The translations under genes were made by a program, and so were the position numbers. A stretch of 64,000 nt of DNA from Phymatolithon calcareum. Its lineage: Eukaryota > Rhodophyta > Florideophyceae > Hapalidiales. Of this stretch, positions 22,935 through 33,142 are shown piece after piece. The DNA lies in contig OZ345382.1 in NCBI GenBank assembly GCA_977006965.1, positions 1,054,001 through 1,118,000 on the forward strand, given 5' to 3'. The notes under the pieces were generated by a model, which was given only the letters and a program-made list of their open reading frames with translations, ran no database searches and had not been told where the DNA came from. Within the stretch, counting starts at the first letter, position 1. Every line of letters starts with the position of its first letter.

Positions 22935-25900
22935 CTTGAACGAGGGACTTTTTACTTTTCGGGAACATATACCCATCGCTTCTAGGAACTTTCCAGTCTT
23001 CACACGATCGAGCGGTTTAGTCAGTGCATCGGCAACCATTGACTCTGTATCGCAATATTTGATATCGAGTTTGCCGTTTGCAACAACATAGCGTACATAG
23101 TGATACTGTATGCATTTCTGCCGGTTGCGCTCGCACTCTGACTCTCGGTGTACAAAGTCATGGGACTGGGCTTATCGAAACCATGGACATCAGTGATGAG
23201 TCTTGATAGCCACACGGCTTCCTTGGCCGCAGCAGAAGAAACAATGGATTCTGCTTCGCATGTCGAAGTAGCGACGATTGTTTGCTTTCTGGATCGCCAG
23301 CTTATAGCACCCCCTGCAAGAAGGAACACATAGCCGCTTGTGGATCGTCGAGTATGTTGGCATCCAGCCCAGTTGGAATCGGTGTAGCCGATAGGAGTCA
23401 AATAGTTGTTCGCTCCGAACAGAATACCGTGGTCACGAGTTCCAGCTATATAACGTAGAATACGCTTGACAGCGATCCAGTGACGCTTGAGAGGTTTTTC
23501 GCAGAATGAAGACAGCTTGCCGACATAGTCCGAGATGTCTGGACGAGTGCCGACCATCAAGTACATAAGGCTTCCGATAGCAGGTCGATACGGAACTTGT
23601 TCTGAAACCGAGTCAGTGATGTCAATTTCTGGAACTGAGGTGTTCTTGCTGGTTGACTCCATTGGAAGGCGCTGGTTTTGAATTTTCCATAGAAAACAGT
23701 TCCAACAATGACTGAGCATACGCCGACTGCGAGAGATGAAGTGTGCGACGTATGCGATTCCTGCGAATTTCAAGTCCAAGACACATACTTGCTTCATGAA
23801 GGTCTTTCATCTCGAATCGCTTGTTCAGCTCCTCCTTGATCCAAAAAATGGCAGAAGTGTCGTTTCCGGCAATCAAAAAGTCGTCCCCGTAGAGAGCGAT
23901 GATCATGATGCTGTCAAACTTGTGACGAACGTACAGACATGGATCATTATGACTACTTCTGAATCCGAGCTCATCTATGAGGATCTTATCGATTTTCGCA
24001 TGCCATTGTCTTCGTGCTTGTTTCAAGCCATAGAGTGCTTTGAGTAACTTAAAAACAAGGTCCGGATTCTTTGGATCTCGAAAGCCGGACGGTACCTCCA
24101 TTTATATATCTTCGGCGAAGTCGCCGTGAAGGAAGACTGTGACAACGTCCATCTAGTGTAGCTCCAAATCATGCACTGCAACCATCGCAAGTAGTATTCG
24201 GATTAAGGTGAATTTTGACGACTGGGGCATACTTTGCACCGTAGTCCACCCCATGAACCTGTCGGAACCCTGTTTGCAACAATGCGAACTTTGGGACCTG
24301 TATCTTTTATTTTGAATAGATACTTGCACGGAAGCACGTTCATACTGGATTTGCGAGGTACAAGTGTCCATGTGTTGTTTCGAGTGAGTGACGAGTGCTA
24401 TTTCTCAATGGCGGGAGACCAGAAGTCGACTTTTGCGTTTGACATTGCTTCTTTGAAAGTCTCAGGCACTTGTTGTGAAGACATGTGTGATTGTGATGCA
24501 AGATTGACTGATGCGAACGCAAGCATGGCGGTATGTGAAGGAACTTTCCAGAAGTACGTGGGTGGTTTTGAGACTCGAGCTGAACTACGACGTATGAGTT
24601 TAGCGATCATGGTGGGAGTCTCTGCTGGAGCCGGTGGATAATGTCCGTATGTTGACCTTCGCTAGGGTCTTTGTCAAGGTCATTGTTTTCTAGTGAAGTG
24701 TTGGCTTCCACCAAATCCTCAGCGACTTTGACACTCACTATTTCTGGAGTATCAATAGTGACATCTGAGTCAAACTCTTCTGATCCACAATCTGACTCAT
24801 CAAGCGTAACGTCCCGCGACACGATCACCTTCCTCAGGTCAGGATCCCACAGCTTATATCCTTTCGAACAGAACGAATTTCGCAGCATTATCGCTTCACA
24901 AGTGCGACTGTCGAGTTTCTTCATCTTCTTTTTCAAAATCACGTACCAACACTTGGTGCCAAATACACGCAAGTGGCCCAAGTCGGGAGCGGCACCCATC
25001 CAAATATGATGGGGGTCGTGTTTGATCGAAGCCCTCTTGATGTCACTCGATTGCGCACATACACAGCGATTGGAAGTTCTTCAGGCCAGAATGATTTGTC
25101 TATACTTCTACGATGAAGTATCGAGCGCACCAAGTGGAGAAGTGTGCGGTTCATGCGCTCAGCCACCTCCATTTTGTTGGAGCGTGTACGGGACAGTGAG
25201 CTGGTGATGTATGCCGTGCTCTGAAAGATAGGATTTGAACTCGTTTGAAAGATACTCGCCTCCTTTGTCGGTCCTAATGTCTTTGAGTTTCGGTGCAGTT
25301 GAGTAGTCCTGAACATTCAATTTCTTAACTTTTCGTCCTGTACGTGTTTCAGCGTACTTGTGAAAAAATCAAAGCTCTCCGATTTCCTGCGCATTGTGAA
25401 TACCGTAGTCCGTTTGGAGTGATCATCTATGAATGTGATGAAATATTGAAAACCTTCAAGTGATGGAATGTCGATAGGGCCAAGAACATCGGAATGGACG
25501 AGATCGAGAACACCCTGCGAGCCAGAGCTACTGGCCTTTGGTATCGGATCGCGATGACCTTTACCGGCAAGACAGCCTATACAAGGATGCGCTGACTCTG
25601 TCCTGGGAGATATTTTAACTCCTTTGACCACCCCATGACGTACCACGTCCGAAATACCAGAGGAGTGGACATGAGCGAGACGTTAATGTCATAGTTGGAG
25701 TGTAGCAAAACAGGAAATTTCGTTATGTTTATTATCATCTGCAAGTTCAAGAACGTACAGACTCTTGTGGAGAGTCCCTGATGCCACAGATTTGTCTTGT
25801 GCTTTCACAGAGCAACTTCTGTTTTTGAACGTAATACCATATCTATAGTCATCCATTTTAGATACCGAAAGTAAGGAGTATCCAAAGTCCGGAATGTGCA

Positions 25901-26927
25901 TCACATCTGAGTTTGCATTTTGAGATTTTGCCTTTGACGTTGACTGTGGTGATAATCTCAACTTTTCCAGCGATAGTGGCTTTAGCTTTCGTTCCCGTTT
26001 CGACAGTTGAAGACATTTTGCTGTACGAGCAAAAGATTGAACGACCAAAGGTCATATGCGAAGTACTGCCAGAGTTGATGATCCATGACTTCGACTTTTC
26101 GAGAATACAAAGTCGGAGTCGGACATGACTCGAACGGGTCCAGATTCATCACTGAGAAATGCAGATGGAGTTGATGGCTTCTCGTTACGACGTTTGTATC
26201 CTTCTGGTGCAAGATGCGGGAACTTCACCCAACAGCGAAGCAAAGGATGGCCAGGTCGATTGCAATGTTCGCAATGGTCTCTAATACGTGCCCCGTCGCG
26301 TCTGGCAGTGATTAAGACCCTGTGTCTGATTTGACGTTAGATGCTTCGAGACGCATATTCATGCGCTGCTCTTCTTGGAGCAGTCGACTCTTGACGAAAT
26401 CGAGTGAGAAAGATTCGTCTTCGTTACCTAACGCACCAGTTTCGCTAATAAGACCTTCGTAGCGATCGGTAAGTCCGTTCAATACAGCGATTGCCATTTC
26501 CTTTTCGTCAATGTCAACACCCATGGACTTGAGTATGGATGCCAGTTGAAGAATGCGGTTCGTGTACAGAAGAATTTTCTCATCGTCGAGCATTGTAGCA
26601 GTGTAGAACTTGCGACGAGCCGCCAATGGTTGAGAAGGGTATGTCGTTCAAAGATATTGAGAATCGACAGCCACATTTCTTTGGCCGTCGCTACGTCTTG
26701 CACATGCTCGAGATGTTGATCTAAAGAGATAGACCGATAATGGCTTTTGCTTTGTTATCTTTCGGACGCCAGAGCTTGAATTCGTCGGAATCGCCTGTCG
26801 GTGGATCATCTTCGATGTATTCATCGAGCTCACGGAAAGATAGTACTAGCTGAATTTTCTGTTTCCATTCGTGGAAATTGTTCTCGTTGAGCTTTTCGAC
26901 CTTCAGCGTTCCTTGAGAGTTGTCCAT
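22935..26927 (-). pseudogene. gag-pol: Copia gag-pol, family A copy 1, broken
   Basis: The gag ATG is at 26927 (MDNSQGTLKVEKLNENNFHE), in a UBN2-type gag that continues to about 26312. The protease and pre-integrase part lies at 26055-25689 (VMHIPDFGYSLLSVSKM). The integrase lies at 25646-24607 (VHSDVLGPIDIPSLEGFQYF; C-terminal WYVILKKKMKKLDSRTCE). Reverse transcriptase lies at about 24500-23622 (KLLKALYGLKQARRQWH; LYGDDFLIAG, where YVDD has become YGDD) and RNase H at 23797-23021 (GYTDSNWAGCQHTRRSTSGY). Each block is in a different frame from the next, so the polyprotein cannot be made. Close protein similarity to 47218-51275 confirms the family. Confidence 0.9.
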
Positions 26928-27453
26928 TATGGAGACTGGGGGTCTTGAAAATCTTGTTGAAAATCCCTTCGGGGAGTCCACTGCGAGTCAACACAAGGTT
27001 AACTGTCAAGGTAATCTATCCCGTATAAGAAATTCCTTCGGGTCAGGGTAACCCGGACCTTGATCTGGGGATGGCTCGATGGCCTTATACCTCTTGAAGA
27101 TGTTGGAAGAAGGTACAACAACCTGTACGAGCGAGCCCCACTAAAGACTTTCCAAAGGGTTGTGCACCACAGTGGTATTAATTTAGTGAGGAGACGCAAG
27201 GACGTGTGCTCCGAAGAACCAGGCGTAACGCCAGACCAGATCACAATTGCACGTAACAACCTAGAGAGTTGGTATACGCGGAACGTGAGAGCTGAAACAC
27301 AAATCAGGCTAGTAAAGTCGTCTGAAGCGGGCCTATCAAAAACCAGAGGTAATTGGGAAGGATGCGCAAGCAGAACGACCGAAGACAGAGACAGACTGGG
27401 GGCGAAGGAGTAGCCCTGAGATGGTGAGAATAGGTTGAAATTTTTTTCGCATT

Positions 27454-27469
27454 GACTGGGCCCATAACC
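27454..27469 (-). promoter_or_regulatory. Primer-binding site, half initiator tRNA-Met type
   Basis: Directly inside the 5' LTR the element strand reads GGTTATGGGCCCAGTC. This is complementary to the anticodon arm of eukaryotic initiator tRNA-Met (CUGGGCCCAUAACC), not to its 3' CCA end. Drosophila copia is known to prime from a cleaved 5' half of this tRNA with the same kind of site, so the same mechanism is inferred here. Confidence 0.85.
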
Positions 27470-27941
27470 TGTTGTTGGAGGTTAGGGATGCGATGAGGTT
27501 GATGAATTGGTTTGGTTGGTGAAGATTGGATGGGTATAAGTTGAGATATTGGTGAATGAGTTCCTTAGTTTATTACCCTGGCCGACTTCAGAACCTGGCT
27601 ATATAGGCCTGAAAATCAGATCTAGACCAGCTCTACCATGCTAGATCTAATTATAGGCCCTTGTAGACGACGCAGACCGAGTAACCCTAAACAAATCTAT
27701 CATAGCATTATCATATCGTTATACACGTGTAATATATCAAAATTCATCATTTTTGATACTGAGTCAGGGGGTATGATTTTCATACTGATTTTCATACTTT
27801 AACACGTGTCTTGGCGAATCTTATTTTCTCCATGAATTCAGACATGTTGTCAAACAATTTGACACGCGTACACGTGTACCGATATCAAACATTCATAAGG
27901 AAGTGTTCAGCGACTAAAGCTTCATGCACACACTTCCAACA
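27470..27941 (-). repeat. 5' LTR, family A copy 1
   Basis: 472 bp. On the element strand it has a TATA-like box (CTATATAG, plus coordinates about 27599-27606), then a poly(A) signal AATAAA (27569-27574), then the end CCTCCAACAACA. Several CACGTG words lie in the promoter-side half. A block of about 35 nt containing the small stem GTCAAA/TTTGAC (about 27843-27873) is absent from the other LTR. Confidence 0.92.
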
Positions 27942-27946
27942 AATAT
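27942..27946. repeat. Target-site duplication AATAT (right)
   Basis: Matches 22487-22491. Confidence 0.88.
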
Positions 27947-28017
27947 TAGCATACCAGCGCGACCATTTTCTTATCCAGTAAATTACCTCCAGGAAGGAGC
28001 AGCCCATCTTGTTATAT

Positions 28018-28702
28018 ATCCACTTTGCCACGGATTGTACTTTCGTCCATGATCATGCAGGTCTTAGATGCCGAACAGGGGCCATTCAGACACGTGCGAT
28101 ATTCCCTGAATGGTGCGTTTCAAATTCTTATTCCGCTACAGGATTGCCCAGTTGGAGATTTGGTTGTACAACTTAAGATGACTGCCCGCAGTGCGGTATT
28201 TGACTTGGCGCTCTTCCTTGCTGCCTGGTCCTGCACCTCCGTTCACGTTACGGTAGACGAGAAGAATACGGGACCTGACGACGGTATTATAGTTAGTGGA
28301 CGCAGCATGGAGTTTGGGTATCGAGCACTGCTACCAAATTGGGACATTGTCGTTGTTCCCGGCAGGAGTCACGTGCTCTGTAAAGTCTTTACTCTCTTCA
28401 CAGAAGGCACCTGCAACGTCATGTCCCAGCATTTGTGTCCATTTCTTCCCAATACAACATTCCCTCAACTTGGTCACAGAAGACCAAAATGAACGCGGGC
28501 TGGCCATCTCCGGACAAGCTCTTCAACTTTCACACTACCAGCCTTTGAATGACACGCACTGCTCCAGCAGCGATGGAAAGTATCGCATCTCATGGGTCGA
28601 TTTCGTCCCGTACCTTCTGGGTTCCTCCACCCATGCTCCGGACGCAATCCAAGCCGTTCGTGATGAGATCAAGATCACTCGACCTCAAACTTTGGCGGGC
28701 TG
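28018..28702 (+). pseudogene. Choloylglycine-hydrolase-like gene, truncated relic
   Basis: A degenerate paralogue of the intact gene at 30170-31474, in the opposite orientation. Similarity begins in the 5' flank (TTTCGTCCATGATCATGCAG, both copies). The ATG at 28178 opens a signal-like peptide and CTSVHVTVDEKNTGPDDG, including the N-terminal cysteine and GRSMEFG. A deletion of about 65 nt near 28455 shifts the frame; the sequence resumes as EDQNERGLAISGQALQLS and SWVDFVPYLLGSS. It stops at about 28702, before the conserved HWTVDD and TNDPDF regions, where an unrelated dispersed repeat begins. The encoded product would lack most of the fold. Confidence 0.87.
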
Positions 28703-28719
28703 AGAACGGAGCATGATGC

Positions 28720-29062
28720 TGCATGGCCGCACTTTGGTTTCTTCTTGTCGAGATGCGCGGGGTCGAGAGTTGGTAGGTGCATTTCTCTTCGGCTCGGAAT
28801 CTTTCAGTACTTTGGATTTCAGTTCACGCTTCTCGCCTTTGGACCGGCTCCCATGACGGTTTCTGACGGCTACTAGCTGGGTATGATAAGATCGAGGACA
28901 CTCAGTGAAAACGAATCGTGAGGCGGCCAAATGGTGCCGTGGTCAAACCGGATTGTACATCTGGTCCATTGTGTGCCTTTACGACGCCATGCGTAATACA
29001 TTCGTCTTCCTCCCTGCTTCGATGGTTTGATAAACGCTCTTCTGCGTTCCTTGAGATGGTAT
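28720..29062. repeat. Dispersed repeat, copy 1
   Basis: About 340 bp aligning in direct orientation, with many substitutions and short indels, to 61915-62258. Shared words include TTTGGTTTCTT, CGGTGCTGCGGTCAAA-like, TCATTGTGTGCCTTT, TGTTTGATAAACG-like and TTCTGCGTTCCTTGA. Both translated strands keep similar words (for example SLLRWFDKRSSAFLE against SLLRLFDKRSSAFLE), so it may come from a former coding sequence of unknown kind. It begins where the hydrolase relic is cut off. Confidence 0.8.
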
Positions 29063-30169
29063 TCATTAATGAATTGCGCAGTACATCGACGAGTCGCGGA
29101 GCTAGAGAGGTGATATCAGTAATCACACAGTTCGTGCGAAGTAATGGGCCGGACGAGAGTGTTTTTGTGGATGAAGTGTTTTTTCATCCCCTCGCGGATG
29201 CGAAAAAGGTCATGGTTTGAGTTGTATGCAAACAAGCAATGTTTCGTCCTGCTATAGAGAGGTGCTGACGATTCTGTGGTCATGCGCACAATCTCACTAA
29301 AATAGCCATATAATTGGTAACTTTCAGTACCGACCGCTTCCGAAACTTGTCAAAGTGTTACAAGATTTAATGTCTCAAGAATCATCATTTGCAACTCAAT
29401 ATATTGTGCTTGTTCTTGTATACTTCCCCGTTGCCCTGACTAACTTTTCATTGAAATTGATTTCAGTATCGAAGGTGAAAACTTCTTTGAATGGCGGGTG
29501 CAGCTGCGAGTCAGTCAGCAAATGTTAACGGCTGGTTTGATTATGTGGCGCAGCTCAGCTCAGCGAACGTTAAAGTGCAACAAGAACAAGACACTGACCG
29601 GCAACGACAACAGAAGCCGACAAGGGACCGTTCTGTTCATGGCGGTCATCAGGGGGCGGACCGACAGTATGTGCGATCGAGCGGTTTCACGAGCTGAGAG
29701 TGTAGGGTTCTGCAATGCCCAAAAACCGTTCTCCTCAAATTATCGCTTAGAGGGGACCAGGCATTTAAGGCGTAGGACGCATCGCGCATCAAGAAATCCA
29801 GCCAGGGCCTTCCTTTCCTGCAAGAAACCCACCCTCCCATCCTGCTCACTGCTCACTCCATTCGAATGTTTTCCAGTGCAGGGCTTTATTTTCGGGAATC
29901 CAGCCATACAGAGTACCGGGAATAGCGTTGCCAGAATCTGACATCTGTCTGCAAGGATTTTATTTGAGGTGGTTTTGCAAAGACCGGACGCGCATAGGAA
30001 TTCAACTTTAACTTGAGGGTTTAGCAACAACGACAGAGATAGTACCGGAATAGGTGGCACATACGAGCAGTCATTCGTTCGGATATGCAGTTTGTCGGAA
30101 ACGCTTTAGTAGCTTTACTTTAGGGGACCGACTTCCAAACACCTATAAAGAAAATAAGTTTTAAAGCAA
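29063..30169. other. Intergenic, no gene recognised
   Basis: Contains the 3' flank of the intact hydrolase gene on its right. Open frames at 29491-29941 are short and unrecognised. Confidence 0.5.
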
Positions 30170-31474
30170 TTACTCTCCTTGCGGCATTAGCACCGCTGGA
30201 GACCCAAAGGGATCGAGCGGATTATACACCTTGGTGCTTAATACCGGAGCCCCCTCGGAAAAGTTCAGTTCATGCAAATCAATTTTCTTCCAGGCCGGGT
30301 TGAGATAGTTCTTGTAGTAGAAAAGACCCTTGGATGGGATCTTAAGCACTGTCCACTGGGTAAGCTCATTGTCTCTTACGAGCTCACGCAGGGTAAACAG
30401 ATCACCACACGTATTTTCATCTTCTCCGCAACGCGGAGCAGGGGGATTCACATTTCCGTACGGGATTGCAACCGTGTCCAGCAAAATGCTGGTGAGCGCA
30501 AGAGCCTCATTCAGGTCCGGGGGTGGAGCATTAGCCTGACTGAAACCCCGAAGGTAAAACATCTTTACGAAGCGCGAAGGGGGAGAATAATCTCCGGGCA
30601 GGCCTAGAAAGCCGGTTCCGTGTGAACTTTTGTCCGGTACAACTGTGTTGATTTGCTTGGGTCTCATATTTGAAGGAAGCGGGAACTGCCTTTCGGTTGG
30701 AATTGTTGGAATTTCCGCCCGCAGATTCCCAAAGAAGTTTAGATGCTGTACGTGCCAGCTGAAATCAGGATCGTTGGTGAAGACACCCAACTTGCTTTTC
30801 TGGACGACGAGTTCGTTGCCAAGGTACTCAACAATGAAGTGATTTCCCATGGCATCGTCGACAGTCCAGTGAAACCCAGTTCCTCCTTCGCACTTCAATA
30901 CTTGAGGTCGAGTGACTACGATCTTGTCACGAAGAGCTTGGATTGCGTCCGGAGCATTGGAGAAGGAACCCAGAAGGTACGGAACGAAATCGACCCAAGA
31001 GAGCCGATACTTTCCATCGTCGCTAGGGCACTGAGTGTTATTCCAAAACTGGTACTGTGAAAGTTGAAGAATTTGTGCAGAGATGGTCAACCCATGTTCA
31101 TTTTGGCCTTCGAAGACAAAGTTGAGGGATCCGATAGGCAGGCGGCTTAACGTGACGGGAACGTTGATTGCAACAAACCCGACAGAGTTGCTTGTTGTGT
31201 TGGGAAGATATGGACACGAATGCGGTAACTTGGCTTTGCTTGTGCCTTCCGTGAAGCCTGTAAAGAACTTGCGAAACTCGGGACTCCTGCGGGGAACAAC
31301 GACAATGTCCCAGTATGGCAGCAAAGCTCGAAACCCAATCTCCATGGTGCGTCCTAAGACGGTGGTACCGGCATCAGGTCCAGTGCTCTTGGGGTCGACC
31401 GTAACGTGAACTGTGGTGCAGGCGTTGGCAGCAAGGACGAGGGCCAAGGCAAGTGCGAGGCTGAGGACAGACAT
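30170..31474 (-). CDS. Secreted choloylglycine hydrolase family protein (linear amide C-N hydrolase)
   Basis: The predicted product is an N-terminal-nucleophile hydrolase that cleaves non-peptide linear amide bonds; relatives act on conjugated bile acids, penicillin V or N-acyl amides. The ATG at 31474 gives 434 residues. The longer frame upstream to 31759 is not needed, because this ATG directly starts a signal peptide (MSVLSLALALALVLA). Predicted cleavage after NA exposes Cys19, the family nucleophile (CTTVHVTVDPKSTGP). Arg42 in GRTMEIG, NEHGLTIS, FHWTVDDAMGNHFIVEY and GVFTNDPDFSWH match conserved family blocks in order. Length (about 416 mature residues) is somewhat above bacterial members. 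There are no introns. The true substrate cannot be told from sequence. A broken paralogue faces it at 28.0-28.7 kb. Confidence 0.87.
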   Translation of the reverse strand: MSVLSLALALALVLAANACTTVHVTVDPKSTGPDAGTTVLGRTMEIGFRALLPYWDIVVVPRRSPEFRKFFTGFTEGTSKAKLPHSCPYLPNTTSNSVGFVAINVPVTLSRLPIGSLNFVFEGQNEHGLTISAQILQLSQYQFWNNTQCPSDDGKYRLSWVDFVPYLLGSFSNAPDAIQALRDKIVVTRPQVLKCEGGTGFHWTVDDAMGNHFIVEYLGNELVVQKSKLGVFTNDPDFSWHVQHLNFFGNLRAEIPTIPTERQFPLPSNMRPKQINTVVPDKSSHGTGFLGLPGDYSPPSRFVKMFYLRGFSQANAPPPDLNEALALTSILLDTVAIPYGNVNPPAPRCGEDENTCGDLFTLRELVRDNELTQWTVLKIPSKGLFYYKNYLNPAWKKIDLHELNFSEGAPVLSTKVYNPLDPFGSPAVLMPQGE

Positions 31475-31760
31475 CTCAATAGTCGTAAAAGCAAGATGTG
31501 TTGGCCACGTTGAGGAGGTAGGTGAGCTTACCAATCTTCTGGTCGGATCGATAGAAACGGCAACGACTTGCTCAGTACAAGTACTATTTCTTGTGTCGAG
31601 GAACCAAATCTCCAACGGCACAATACTGTAGTGGAAGAAGAATTTGAAACACCAAGTATTCATTGAATTGCAAAGCAGACTGACCGGCCACAGCTCAGCA
31701 TGAGAGATCTGCATGATCATGGACGAAAGTGTATACCTTGGCAAGTTGCATGTATGCAAA
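31475..31760 (-). promoter_or_regulatory. 5' flank shared with the paralogous relic
   Basis: Upstream of the hydrolase ATG, the block ACTTTCGTCCATGATCATGC near 31705-31730, and a second block near GGAGATTTGGTT (31605-31617), recur upstream of the relic at 28036-28060 and 28152-28163. The duplication therefore included the promoter or 5' untranslated region. No clear TATA box was placed. Confidence 0.6.
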
Positions 31761-33142
31761 GAAGATCAGCTCCTCCTCTCTGGAGATCATCTCCATGCTA
31801 TTGGATGAGAAAGTGTCGCGTTGACATTGCAAAACCGAGTCAGACGAAGTGACAACTTTATTGTAGTCAGCAAATGCTTATTGAGGGAATATCTTTGCTT
31901 TTTCTCAACACTGCATTGACCCTGTGTCCAGTCACGAAGAGACCCGAGTGTCAAACGTGAGCTCTATATTCTCAACGACAAATTTACGGTATTCTGTACG
32001 CAGATTATTGTATCCGTGTACTCCACCAGCCGGATGCATATACTGCTCTTGCTTTTTTGTTCTGGGGTGTCAGCAAAGCACTTAGAGTGGTGAAAATGAA
32101 AAGGGAAATAAATTAAGCGCGGTATGATATGAACAGAAGACACCGCTTCCTGGAAGGGTGCATATCCAAAAGGCAAGGGACCATTAAAGAAGACTGGTTC
32201 ATGAGTTTGGCGACTGGGATAATCCCCTGCAGACGGTGATGTTACAGTGCGAGTACAGGTAATCGCCTAGGGCTGTTTAGCGTCGACAAATTGCACTAAA
32301 TCTAGTAGCGGACTTTCTGTCTCATCACCGTTCTGTTTCTGAATTCTACGACTGATTTTCTCGAGAAACTCACTATTCTGCAGTACAGTGTCGACAGTCC
32401 CTGTAAAGCAAGAACATGCCTTTTATCAAAGTTCACTGTTCTGCAGAGCTTTTCGGGGGCTTCTCGCCAATATCATACATCTCAATGGTCATTTCAACTA
32501 CTGTATAAGAATAGAATCTTAGCTCTTAGTCACAACAGTGCATATTCGCATTACCTTCTCGCCGTGATCATCTTCATCATGCCATTCAATGCTTTTTGCA
32601 ACAAGCACGTAGTTGCATTTGCCAAGAATGGACCATTGGCGGAATAGAACTTCTACGATTGTGTTCCAGTTATCTCTTTCTTTCTCTAATGCAGAATGCG
32701 TTAATTAACGCCTGAACTTATCCTAGAGCAAGTTCTGATTGTTCAAATATTGGAGTATCTCTACGGGTCTCTCCCTGCACAGATCTTCTACAGTTTTGTC
32801 TCGCACTCTCGTAAATAGAGGAAAGTATTAGAACGATCAATCTCTGTTGAAGCTGTATTTGCGAGCTGCAATTGTTCTATTCTGGAAGCCATGCGAGCCG
32901 CAATTGCTGGGTTATGGAAGCCAAACAAGTGCCCTGTGGACAATTGTCCATTTTCTTGAGAATAAGGAGTTTTTACAAAAAACTTTTGCGGGGTTTGAAA
33001 AATTTGCATTTTCCCGCGCTATCTCATACATACAGTCATGCAGCTTCATACAGTCTACAAGGTCAAGAGTAATTACTTTCGACCTTCATCCACAGTCCCT
33101 GACTGAAGCACACAGGGCATATTCCCTGACTAAATATATCAT
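31761..33142. other. Intergenic, no gene recognised
   Basis: No frame with recognisable domains. This is the space between the 5' side of the hydrolase gene and the 3' side of the ARID gene; both genes are on the minus strand. Confidence 0.5.

Larger units (their letters stand above)
22492..27941 (-). mobile_element. Ty1/copia retrotransposon, family A, copy 1
   Basis: A full-length element on the minus strand: 5' LTR at the right (27470-27941), leader, gag-pol relic, then 3' LTR at the left (22492-22928). It is bounded by the duplication AATAT. The LTR ends on the element strand are TGTTGGAAGTG and CCTCCAACAACA. Copy 2 of the same family lies at about 46982-51737 in the opposite orientation and shares leader, gag and pol. 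LTR divergence, a roughly 35-nt length difference between LTRs, and broken reading frames show an older insertion than family C. A polypurine stretch (AAGGGGGAG on the element strand) adjoins the 3' LTR. Confidence 0.93.

Noticed and set aside
27060-27413. 117-codon plus-strand frame inside family A copy 1
   Set aside because: It is antisense to the retrotransposon leader, whose sequence is shared with copy 2; no protein constraint seen.
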